Positions 9,567-18,134 of a stretch of 18,134 nucleotides of DNA are shown here, in pieces. The stretch's first letter is position 1; each line of letters opens with the position of its first letter. The stretch covers positions 1 to 18,134 of the forward strand of contig JALLPB010000306.1 of NCBI GenBank assembly GCA_036939975.1, read 5' to 3'. The notes beneath the pieces were generated by a model that did no database searches, was not told the DNA's origin, and saw only the letters and a program-made list of their open reading frames with translations. Position numbers and translations under genes: made by a program. Source of the stretch: Cyclostephanos tholiformis (lineage: Eukaryota; Bacillariophyta; Thalassiosirophyceae; Thalassiosirales; Thalassiosiraceae).

Positions 9567-10459
9567 TCTTAAGCCGCCACCCCTAATTAATATTTCTTCG
9601 TTTCGTCGAATTACGGCGTGTTATTACTGTGCATTTTATGTTTTATTCCCAAATCCATTTTTTTCATCCCTCTTTTTCCAGGGGGGGTGGGGGTGGGGCA
9701 TGGCTGGGGCTTGTCTAGGTCGTTAACTAATTCATGATTGGGGGATTTCACTGGGATGGATATCTCCAAAAGGGATCGTAGGGGGCCTATGTAAAAATTT
9801 GAGGATATAATGACACGCGCTACACGAAATTTTTGAATCCTCATTGCACCGGAGTCCCAAAAGGGAAGTACAGTGAAAAATCGGCGGGCCGGGCGGGGGG
9901 GGCTCGGGAAGCGGAATGTGTTTGCCCGCGAGAGGGGGGCGGCCGGACGGCGTGTGCGATACACACGTTTTTATAATTATATTGTGTTGTGTATCGATCG
10001 TACTACCATAATATGATGCACACAACAAATACCTAATAATCATGTGCACTTCTTGAGTTTTCTCGTGAATGGACATAGTGGGCGAAAATAGCACCGTACA
10101 CTCTCGTTGGAGATGAGATATCTCCCATCCGGATTTCCCCCCGCCTCTCAATTGGGTTGGTAAAATACTTACGTACGATAAATAATGCGTTTATTATCGC
10201 ACTCTTCTACTACCGGATTTTTTTTCTGAACTGTGGGATTAGCAACTCACATCATCGGTTCGTGTGGTATGGTATCATCAGTCGTCCGATTTACTGGGAC
10301 CCGTTAGAGAGCGATCGATCGATCGATCGATCGAGAGAGAGAGAGATCAAGGAGGGAGAGAATGAAAGGGAGAGTCTAGGTGGTCGGTTGGGACGAGAGG
10401 AGATGATCCTTTTCATTATTCTGGTCAACTGCCACTACATACAAGGAAGACAAAAATAG
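9567..10459. promoter_or_regulatory. Shared divergent intergenic region between chitinase and subtilase
   Basis: These 893 bases separate the two start codons of head-to-head genes, so both 5' UTRs and promoters must lie here. The open frames inside begin at non-ATG codons or run through simple repeats, and none looks like protein. Features seen are G-rich tracts near 9681-9700 and 9890-9945, an AT-rich segment (AATATTAATTA) about 20-30 bases upstream of the chitinase ATG, and a GATC/GA repeat near 10312-10346. No specific factor-binding site can be assigned. Confidence 0.6.
10312..10346. repeat. GATC microsatellite followed by GA run
   Basis: Five to six GATC units run into a short GA run, about 115 bases upstream of the subtilase ATG. 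It is a simple sequence repeat with no evident function. Confidence 0.85.
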
Positions 10460-11275
10460 ATGATGTCATCTAGTCATCGCATTGGAAGTAGAATGATTAC
10501 GAGGGGTATGGGATTCGTCGAGTCGTTCGTCATATTCGCCATCTTCATCCTACCGCGTTGGCCGATAATAATATTATCAACGTCATTGTCATCGTCCGCC
10601 GGAATCGTCTCCTACGCCTCTGCCTCCGAAGCCGTCGTCGTCCACGCGAGGGAGGACAGGGACGACAGGGACAGGGGTTTGATGGGGAGGAGGGCGACGA
10701 CGCAGACGAGGACGAGGACGACGAACCTACTGATAAAATACGGCGACGGTCATGCCATGAGACGGGGATTGTCCATTATGAATGACTCGATTCTCGACCG
10801 AGAACGACGACGACGACGACGAGGCCAACAGTCGTCGACGACGGATGATACGCCTCGTCGTCGTGGCCTGCGCGCGGAAGAACAGCGACATCAGCAGCCG
10901 ACGGAAGGAGGGGAAATGGAGGCGGAGGAGGCGGAGGATGGGGGATGGCGAGGTCACGTATCGTCGATCACGACGATATCGGAAGGGCGTCACGTCGCCG
11001 TAGTCGGGATCGACCTCGACGAATATAACGACGATGGCGATGACGATGGCGTGGATCGTCGCATCGTGGATGAGATACGTATGGGTCTCATTGTGGATGA
11101 TGGAGTCGTGCTCGTGGAGGAGGTACGTCCGTGCATGTGTGTGGTGGTAGTAGAGATGGCAGAGACTTCTTTTTTTCCTTGTTCGTTTTTTATATCGCGT
11201 CCCCCCCCCCCTTTTCGCCTCGTTNTCTCCCTCTTACATATCCCCTCCTCCCGAACGGAATCTCTCATCCCCGTA

Positions 11276-11310
<35 letters not shown>

Positions 11311-13785
11311 TTTTCGCCTCGTTTGAATCTCCCTCTTACATATCCCCTCCTCCCGAACGGAATCTCTCATCCCCGTATCCCCCCCCATCCCCCCGATCCT
11401 TCTCATACCCCCTTCATATATAATATTACAACCAGGACTTTCCAATGTACAAATACGATCATCCCTCCTCGATCGGTGGTTCGAGCGTCGTAGATCCGAA
11501 GACTGCGAGGGGATCTTCGCATCGATCGGACGTTGGCAGCAGTGGCAGCCTCGGCGGTGGCGATGACGACGACGACAACGACGACGAGAGCGACGTCGGG
11601 AGTGGGAGGGGTGGCGAGACGAGTTGGAGATCGCTCGGGGTGGCAGAAATCCAACAGTACGGCCTATACCTAACGCAAATCACGGAGGTATGGGACCAAA
11701 CGAGGGCATATCCCAAGAAATACATCAATAAGCCCGTGAGGGTGTGCATCATCGATACTGGATACGATTCGTCCCACGAGGACCTACCGAAGGCGAATGC
11801 CGACGACGGCATATCGATAACGGGAACGCAAACCGGATACGGCGATCCAATGACCGATGCCGATGGACACGGAACGCACGTCGCAGGGGTGATAGGGGCA
11901 TTGGGCAACAATGGCATAGGTATTGTTGGCGGTAAGAAATGAGAGAGAGAGACAGACAGAGAGAGAGAGGAAACGAAAGAGACCCCCCGCTTCTTACATG
12001 AAAGGCCCCACTTTCGTCTCACCCAATGTTGTTTCATTCCCACGCCCAATCCTTCTCTCCCTTCCCCCCCAAAAAATGAAACAACGATAACTCGAAAAAA
12101 AAAACGTATCCTCCTAAACAGTCAACCCGGACCCGACGAAATTCTCCTTTCACATATCCAAGGCCCTGAATGACGACGGACTCGGCACGGCGTCGTCCGT
12201 ACTCCTGGGGATAGAAGGATGCGTAAGTTCCGGATCCAGGATAATATCCATGTCCCTAGGCGGCGGACCGCCATCGGAGATCTTCCGAGAAATATACGAG
12301 GACGCATACGACAAGGGAGTACTGCCCTTCGCGGCCGCCGGTAACCTCGGACTAAACCTGAACGATTACCCTGCGAGTTATCCCACAGTCGTTAGCGTGG
12401 GAGCGGTGGGGACGGATGGCCTACGCGCGAATTTTAGCAATTGGAATACGCAACTGGAGCTCATGGGACCGGGCGTCGACATATTGAGCACCTACCCTGA
12501 TAATAGATACGGCGCCCTGAGCGGGACGAGCATGGCGGTGCCGTTCGTGGTTGGCATCGCGGCGTATTTATGGGGGTACTTCCCCGAGTGCAGCAATCAG
12601 CAGATACGTAACGTCCTCGCGGCATCGGCGAGGGTTATGACGGATCCGACTAGCGGCAGGAGGTGCGATCGACGGACGGGATTCGGACTCGTACAGGCCA
12701 AGGACGCATTCGACCTGCTCGACGAGTACGGATGCGATGCCGGGGGCATGGACTACGATCCGCCGTCCGCGGGAGCGGTGGGGGGGTGCTATCAGCCGCT
12801 CGCTAACCTCGCGGAATCGACGCCCGTTCAGGAGGCCGGATTCGAGGCCTCGGACGTCGACCTATGTCAAAAGCTGACGCTTAGCCTCGTGACGGACGAT
12901 TACCCCCACGAGACGTCATGGGAGCTCGTTGACGACGGCGGCGTGGTATTCGACGTCGGACCTAGGGAGGATGGAAAGCTCTCAAAGAATACCACGTACA
13001 GTGGTCCCGTGGGCGGGTGTTTGGATCCTGGAACTTACGAATTTACAATGAGAGGTGAGTTGGTACATATATTGTCCAGCACTACCTCCCTATGAGTGTG
13101 GGATGCATATATACGAATAAAACCAGACATTCGTGAACAACATTCTTATCATCCAGTGTCAACTCATCCAACAGACAAGTATGGAGATGGCATCAAAGAG
13201 CCCGGCTCTTACACCATCATTTTCAATGGGAACGTGCTAAAAACGAACAGCGATTTCGGATTCGACGAAACGACGACTTTCGTCGTTGGCATTCCGGTGG
13301 ATGCTAGGCAGCCGAATTGGTCGTCCGTCCTTTACGAAGACTTCGACGATGGATTTGGGTACTTCGTCGCGGGAGGCGTCGATGCCATTTACACCCCGAG
13401 CAGATTTGGACGGAATGGATTGGTCATGATCAAGCACGGGATCGATAATAACGAAGAGGCGTCGATAAACTCCAAGAATATCTCGTTGGACAATCGCGGG
13501 GGCTTCACAAGATTCAAGGTACTCTTTTCGTTCTACGCCAGCAACATCGGTCTGTATGATGGATTTTGTCTTGACTACCGGACCAACGAGATCTCCGTCT
13601 GGACAGAGGCCGACTGTTGGCCGAATGGAGACGACGTCGAGAATGGAAAGTGGAATGACGACGTGGCTTGGGAATTCCAAATGGGACTGGCGATGAGCAT
13701 CGGCATTCGATTTCGTGGATTTTCGGCAGATAATATGAGACGAGTATTCATCGATAAGATACATTTGTTCGGGAGCAATGAATGA
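10460..13785 (+). CDS. Secreted subtilisin-family (S8) serine protease with C-terminal jelly-roll-like domain, 900 aa, four exons
   Basis: Proposed exons: 10460-11122, 11436-11931, 12122-13054, 13175-13785; GT-AG introns of 313, 190 and 120 bp; total 901 codons with stop. The first ~45 residues hold a hydrophobic segment (FVIFAIFILPRWPIIILSTS) that fits a signal peptide or anchor, followed by a long low-complexity Arg/Asp-rich prosegment-like region to ~285. The S8 core spans ~320-590: D328 in VCIIDTGYDSSHEDL, H366 in GHGTHVAG, oxyanion N461 in FAAAGNLG, and nucleophile S523 in LSGTSMAVP, so the triad is complete. Residues ~635-735 form a beta-rich segment (TDDYPHETSWEL, later KYGDGI, completed across intron 3) of a kind I recall from other diatom secreted proteins. 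Residues ~748-900 resemble a concanavalin-like/MAM-like jelly roll with two Cys. It probably cleaves extracellular proteins; the substrate is unknown. Confidence 0.9.
11201..11390. repeat. Duplicated ~65-68 bp block and poly-C tracts in subtilase intron 1
   Basis: The block from TTTTCGCCTCGTT to CATCCCCGTAT occurs at 11212-11276 and again at 11311-11378. The copies are separated by a run of about 34 C and bounded by further C runs. The first copy carries the only ambiguous base of the window (N at 11225), where the second has extra bases. The block lies wholly inside the first intron and does not affect the protein. It may be a real tandem duplication or an assembly artefact at a homopolymer. 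Confidence 0.85.
11941..11969. repeat. GA-rich simple repeat in subtilase intron 2
   Basis: A purine-only GA run, interrupted by two GACA units, starts about ten bases after the 5' splice site at 11932. It has no coding role. Confidence 0.8.
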
Positions 13786-13978
13786 AGATCAACGTGCTTG
13801 GATTGGACGAAGTGATTTCACTCTAGCGCATACTTTGTAATCGGATGGCATAAGTTTGCTTAAATAGCACTGGGAAGTGTTCGACTGGCTGAACAGTGCA
13901 CCTTTTCATTTAGACCCGAGGAACGTTATTGTTATCCAGAACACGCTAGGATCTAAGGTATCAACCTGACTGCCAACA

Positions 13979-14620
13979 CTAGAGGAAATAACAATTCATC
14001 CCCAGTCCCTTCCACCACCAATCGGATGATTTGATCAGATTCGGTGTGCGTTGTAACATGTACTCGACCAAGAACACTTGCAACCTGGACACTCTAGTCG
14101 ATAACGCGGACGTCAGAAATCGCAATCCTCTCGCTCGGACCGCACCAGCATACATGGACGCCACTTTCCCGTCCGCCCCCGCCCCCCGAACGATCTTGGC
14201 GTGTTCCTCCAGCTCTCGCATAGCGCCGTGGAAGGAACAAATTCCCTCGTGTCCGATCGCGGGAAATCGTCAATGCGAGCTAGGAGGAAACATTTTACAC
14301 CTCGTCAAGTCCCATCGAATTGTTCAACTCCGACGTTGAACCTTTATCGGTCAACCTCAATGATACAAGTCATGATATATATGCCCACCGACTGGGGTCG
14401 GACATATGCGGGATGGGTCCTATCAGCGTCTCGCAGCCCCGAATGTACACGAAAGGAGAACAAGTAGTATCGCCGAGCTCCAAATAAAGAGTCGTGTCCG
14501 GCATGTTACATACCCGCCTGGGGATGCGAACGGATTGAGGTGGTCGACGGCCAACAGCCAGAGGAGGCTGGCGATAGCGGCAGAAGGAATCTCTTTGATG
14601 ACGCGATTCTCTCTCTGAAA
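13979..14620 (-). pseudogene. Uncharacterised minus-strand coding-like segments, possibly a broken or spliced gene
   Basis: One frame is open from 14269 to the stop at 13981-13979 and reads as credible protein: FPAIGHEGICSFHGAMRELE, then HAKIVRGAGADGKVASMYAG and a helical RARGLRFLTSALSTRVSRLQ region. A TGA lies just upstream at 14272-14270. A second frame, after a possible acceptor TTTTCAG at about 14615, reads RVIKEIPSAAIASLLWLLAV and DHLNPFASPGG, then reaches a GTATGT that could be a 5' splice site. No joint between the two gives a clean ORF, so this is either a gene with introns I could not place or a relic. The family is not recognised. The rest of 13786-14793 shows no gene: the left part should hold the subtilase 3' UTR and the right part the PUM3-like promoter, with a G-run at about 14647-14658. 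Confidence 0.35.
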
Positions 14621-14793
14621 AGTAGGTAGTACCTAGTCGAGCACTGTGGGGGGGGGGGTGGGGAGGATTCGGGGAGTCGGGGATTGTCGAACCACGGTCA
14701 GACGAGGTCAATATCCCAGAGGAAAATTTTTTCTTTGCGCCACCCAAAACACAGTGAGAGTAGTGCCCATCCAAAACAAGACCGACCAACACC

Positions 14794-17044
14794 ATGGCGG
14801 CGGCGTCGAAAACATTCCACAAAAACAAGTCATCCTCCGCCTCGGAATCTTCTTCGAAGAAACGAAAGTACGACGGCGGATACAACAAGAACAAGGCGGA
14901 CGGTCGCGGCAGTCACGCCAAGAACAACTACGACGACGCCTCCCAGACGCCGTGCAACAAGAAGCGCGCGCTCAAGGCGGAGCGTCAATCCCATCGCAAG
15001 CATGCCCCCATCGTGCGATCGGCCAAGACGATATGGAACGAATTGCGAATCAAAACGAACGACGGCGAGACGAACGATAGGCTTTGCGCCGAGCTACACG
15101 CCATCCTCAGGGGCAAGTGCATGGAGGTGGCCATGCAGCACGACGCTAGTCGATGCGTGCAGGGGGTGCTACAGTTCGGCAACGAGGCACAGCGACGCGA
15201 GGTGGTGATGGAACTTTGTAGCGCCGACGGCGGTGGTAGCAAGGGCGGTGGCAGGTCGAACGACGACGATATGAAGAAGAAGAGCGATCAGAGGATCAAT
15301 TTGGCGGAATTGTGCAAGATACAGTATGCGCATTTCGTGGTGTTGAAGATGATCAAATACTGCGCGCGGGACGAGGTTTGCGTCAAAATGATCGTGAAGG
15401 TGAGCGCTTGTCGTGTCAATGATGGATGCTAAGTTGTTATCATTCTGATTTCATGACACTTGTACGAATGTTTTCTTTCTCTCGCCCGGACATATATAAT
15501 ATATATGTACATTATACTAACCACCGTTCATACATGCTCCGCTACTACGGACCGCACAGAGTCTCGGGAAGCAAATGACCAAACTCGCCGTGCACTCCGT
15601 CGCCTCGAGGGTGGTGGAACTCCTATTCGCCACGTTCCCGTCCAAATTCACATCGTCCCTCAAATTGGAATTGTACGGACCACAGTACGCGTTATTCGCG
15701 AATTCGTCGGCCACCGACCCCAATGCTCACAACTCGACCACGACGCTCGCGTCGTTTGTAACGAATAATCCCGACAAGCGCGAGGCGTCGCTCGTGCACC
15801 TCCAGGCACTGCTGCAGAAGGGACTTGACAAATCCCTCGTAGGCTTCGCCTACTTCCACGCCCTCCTACACGATTACGTGACGATCGCGAAACCCGAGGA
15901 GATACGATCCTACCTCGCCCCGGCATTGGCCGATCACGTCCTTCACCTCCTATCCACTAGGCACGGTACGCGCGTCGCGTGCGAGTGCATCGCGTACGGG
16001 ACCGTGAAGGACCGTAAGAGGATGATAAAGTGCCTGAAGGGCTACGCACGTAGCTCCCTCCTGCATCGGGATGCGTACATGGCGATATTGCGTCTGTGCG
16101 ACGTGATGGATGACACGGTACTCGTGAATAAAATGCTGCTCGGCGAGCTGCATCAGAATTCCTCGGACGATTCGAGGAAGGGAAAGGCGTCGGCGAAGAG
16201 CGTGACGGGCGATGGAGAGAAGGAGAAAGACGAAGATGGACCGTCGCCCATTTTGGATTTGGTGACGAGCGAGACCGGATCGAAATTGTTCCTTCTTCTA
16301 CTCGTGCCGAAGGACGATGTGCAGACGTCGAACCAGGATGATGACGAAACAACGTCCGTCGTCACCACTAATACTCCGCGATGGCAAAAGTATTTCGATC
16401 CATATGAATTGTCGGTTTTGCACCGTAATCCCAGCATCACCGAAAACGGCGATGATGCCGTGCCGACCTCGAAGAAGGCGGACGAGACCCGGAGGCAAGA
16501 GCTCGTGATATATCTGAAGGAATTGTTGCTCGGAGTCTGCACGAAACATGCGGAGGAACTCTTGAGGAGCAAGCCCGGCAGTCGTGTGTTGATGGAGGTA
16601 TGCGAGAGTTACCCTAGCGAAGAAATATTCGATGCCATCGTCAAGACTTGTGCGCCCGAGCACAACTATGACATGAACGAGGAAGTCGAAGGAGGGGACG
16701 AAATTCCCGCTCGTTTGCCCATGTTGGAAGATCCAGTCGGCCATTTGACGCTGAAACATATCTTTCTTTCCGAATCCAAGAAGGAATTAGACGACTTCGA
16801 TGACGGTCCCACCCTTGCTCGAACTTTCTACTCCAAACATCAACAGAGCTTGGGAGATATCGCTTGCTCAAACAGAGGGGCGTTCGTTCTATCGGCATTG
16901 ATTCAGACTGGCGTGGGAGGGAAGGTCAGAGAGGCATTGAGAGATCACAAGAAGAATATATCCAAGTTGGCCAATGGACGTGGGAAGGCAAAGAAGAAAT
17001 TGGCGGGGTGCGGTATTCTACTTGAGCTACTGAATAAAACTTAG
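14794..17044 (+). CDS. PUM3: PUM3/Puf6-type pumilio-repeat RNA-binding protein, 696 aa, two exons
   Basis: Exons are 14794-15399 and 15560-17044, with a 160 bp GT-AG intron in phase 0; total 697 codons with stop. The ATG sits in a good context (CACCATGG). The N-terminus is Lys/Ser-rich with a nuclear-localisation-like SSSKKRKYD, as in nucleolar proteins. Pumilio-like repeats follow: IWNELR, HDASRCVQGVLQFGNE (117-131), CKIQYAHFVVLKMIKYC (174-190), and across the intron VKSLGKQMTKLAVHSVASRV. The middle (about 300-420), with LLHDYV, HLLSTRHGTRVACECIAYGT and DRKRMIKCLKG, matches the CPL/penguin region of the PUM3/Puf6 family. These proteins bind structured RNA and act in 60S ribosome assembly. 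The length is close to that of other family members. The C-terminal half contains acidic low-complexity inserts (near KEKDEDG and DDDETTS). The symbol marks family membership; the orthologue was not verified. Confidence 0.85.
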
Positions 17045-17283
17045 GTTCCACTCATTTTCTCGTTACCCAGAGTGAGACATTTGAATCCACACATCAGATG
17101 TCAGGTCTCCTATTGTGCGGCTATTCTGCGGTAACTTCACTACCTCTGCCAAAAGCCTAAATGAAGGAGCTCCTCAACTAGTTGCTTTAGTATTTTCAAA
17201 ATGAATCATGTTGTATTTATGGATACTACCGCCCTGGCAATTGACTCTCAATAATTTCTCCCACCTGATATGTGCTAGGCCAG

Positions 17284-17982
17284 TTATCTTCGGGGAAGCA
17301 TTCGCCTTATCCCATTTTTCACTCTCTCGGTCCTTTCCAGTATCAGCTCGAACTGTTGCCATCTGATGGAAGCAGCCCGTTGCATCCTCTCTTTTTTTGC
17401 AGCCTGCATGGCAAGAAATATCTCGCGATGGGAATAACCAGCCTCGCGAAGAATATTCTCTCTCACGTCCGGTGGGATCACAAGTTCTCTCTTGGTTCGA
17501 CGATGGCCCTCGCGGCTGCGTTCATACTCTTCGAGGTCGAACCTGATAGAATCCTCTGAGTCGTATCTCCATCCAATGCCGATAGGGGCCCCTGAGGAAG
17601 TGGATGGATTATCGCTCAGCACGCGACGGTACTCTCTGATTTCTACGGAATCGAGTATAACTTGTGTTGCCATGCCGGTTGTTGGCGGTGCGGAGGGTGG
17701 CCTCGGTTTCTCTACAATATTCGCAAGAGACTCACGCTGCGTCTGAACCTTCAGGCATCCCTTGATTTGCTGGCCGACAGGGATACTCGAGTCTCCGATG
17801 ACGTTGGCCGGCTGCCCTCTGTAACCTGACCAATCTGATAGATCCAGATTGGCGGTCCGATCGCTCAAGCTCAGGTCAAGTGCCTTTAACTTCATCGACA
17901 AACTGATTGGCATCTTCTTGTCCAATTTGCCTTCAGCTGCATTTTTAGACCGATTCACATTTAGAGAATCACCGCCTTCCAT
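17284..17982 (-). CDS. Uncharacterised protein of a diatom-expanded family, 232 aa
   Basis: The start chosen is the ATG at 17982-17980; the stop is TAA at 17286-17284. The frame remains open upstream to the window edge without another ATG, so the protein could begin in an exon outside the window. It has a variable N-terminal half, then IREYRRVLSDNPSTSSGAPI (about 115-134), GIGWRYDSEDSIRFDLEEYE, a basic RRTKRELVIPP, and a C-terminal helical region (GYSHREIFLAMQAAKKERMQ ... RVKNGIRRML). I recall this order, YR..L.D.P....GPPI..GW.YD, then a basic stretch, then GYS..E...A, from many small diatom proteins with no assigned function. It is soluble, with no signal peptide or membrane segment. It converges with the PUM3-like gene, leaving 239 bases between the stops. 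Confidence 0.75.
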   Translation of the reverse strand: MEGGDSLNVNRSKNAAEGKLDKKMPISLSMKLKALDLSLSDRTANLDLSDWSGYRGQPANVIGDSSIPVGQQIKGCLKVQTQRESLANIVEKPRPPSAPPTTGMATQVILDSVEIREYRRVLSDNPSTSSGAPIGIGWRYDSEDSIRFDLEEYERSREGHRRTKRELVIPPDVRENILREAGYSHREIFLAMQAAKKERMQRAASIRWQQFELILERTERVKNGIRRMLPRR

Positions 17983-18134
17983 TATTTTTACCGTTCTTGC
18001 ATATTGAAACGAAACCCGATGTAGTCCATCGTGTGCATTTTGTTTGTTTCGGAGGTCAAACGCCAGTTTAATTACACCTATTGAGGTTGAGGGAATAGCG
18101 AGAGAATGATGAGAAATGACTGTGTTCAAGAGAG

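Noticed and set aside
8830..9726. Long plus-strand frame opposite chitinase exon 1
   Set aside because: It is the mirror of the poly-Ser and CBM14 exon, rich in Asp and Val from the GAC repeat, with no domain; the minus strand has a signal peptide and six ordered Cys.
9611..10151. Minus-strand frames in the divergent intergenic region
   Set aside because: They are Pro/Gly runs from G-rich tracts with no domain, lying upstream of the chitinase start.
10157..10459. 100-codon frame ending directly before the subtilase ATG
   Set aside because: It begins at TTG, runs through the GATC/GA microsatellite and has no protein-like conservation; it is intergenic DNA.
1..18134. CRISPR arrays, tRNA or rRNA genes, bacterial operons
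   Set aside because: No spaced direct-repeat array, cloverleaf or rRNA segment was found by eye, and the spliced genes indicate a nuclear eukaryotic genome.

Overview
The window looks like nuclear DNA of a diatom, most likely a centric one of the Thalassiosirales type. The reasons are compact genes with short GT-AG introns (85-313 bp), a very large chitinase assembled from many modules, diatom-style cysteine-rich modules, and moderate GC with low-complexity GAC/CGA tracts. The lineage is an inference; no species marker is present.

Layout. Positions 1-2600 are a decayed, transposon-like zone. At the left edge there is a minus-strand RanBP2-type zinc-finger ORF interrupted by one in-frame TGA, then coding-like scraps, an AT-rich repeat stretch and the relic of a probable PIF/Harbinger-type transposase. 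Positions 2601-9566 (minus) hold one eight-exon gene. By hand splicing its exons total 6162 bp, exactly 2054 codons, giving a 2053-residue secreted protein in this order: signal peptide, CBM14-like chitin-binding domain, GH18 chitinase, a short WY/CC cysteine module, a second cysteine-rich module, GH19 chitinase, two LNR (Notch-like) repeats, two DNRLRE/CBM96-like beta domains, another cysteine motif and a second WY/CC module. Positions 9567-10459 are a shared divergent intergenic region. Positions 10460-13785 (plus) encode a four-exon, 900-residue subtilisin-family (S8) protease with a C-terminal jelly-roll-like domain. Positions 13786-14793 hold the downstream region of that gene and uncharacterised minus-strand coding-like segments. 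Positions 14794-17044 (plus) encode a two-exon PUM3/Puf6-type RNA-binding protein of 696 residues. Positions 17284-17982 (minus) encode an uncharacterised protein whose arrangement I recall as typical of a diatom-expanded family.

How the genes may work together. The chitinase and the protease are head to head, both appear secreted, and both are mosaics of a catalytic domain plus extracellular binding modules. Centric diatoms of this type extrude beta-chitin fibres. A dual-mechanism chitinase (GH18 retaining, GH19 inverting) carrying binding modules would suit remodelling of chitin in the wall or fibres. The neighbouring subtilase could be co-expressed or could process secreted proteins, but that is inferred only from position. 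The PUM3-like gene is housekeeping (ribosome biogenesis) and unrelated. The strongest candidate for something undescribed is the single-polypeptide GH18-GH19 chitinase with LNR and CBM96-like modules.
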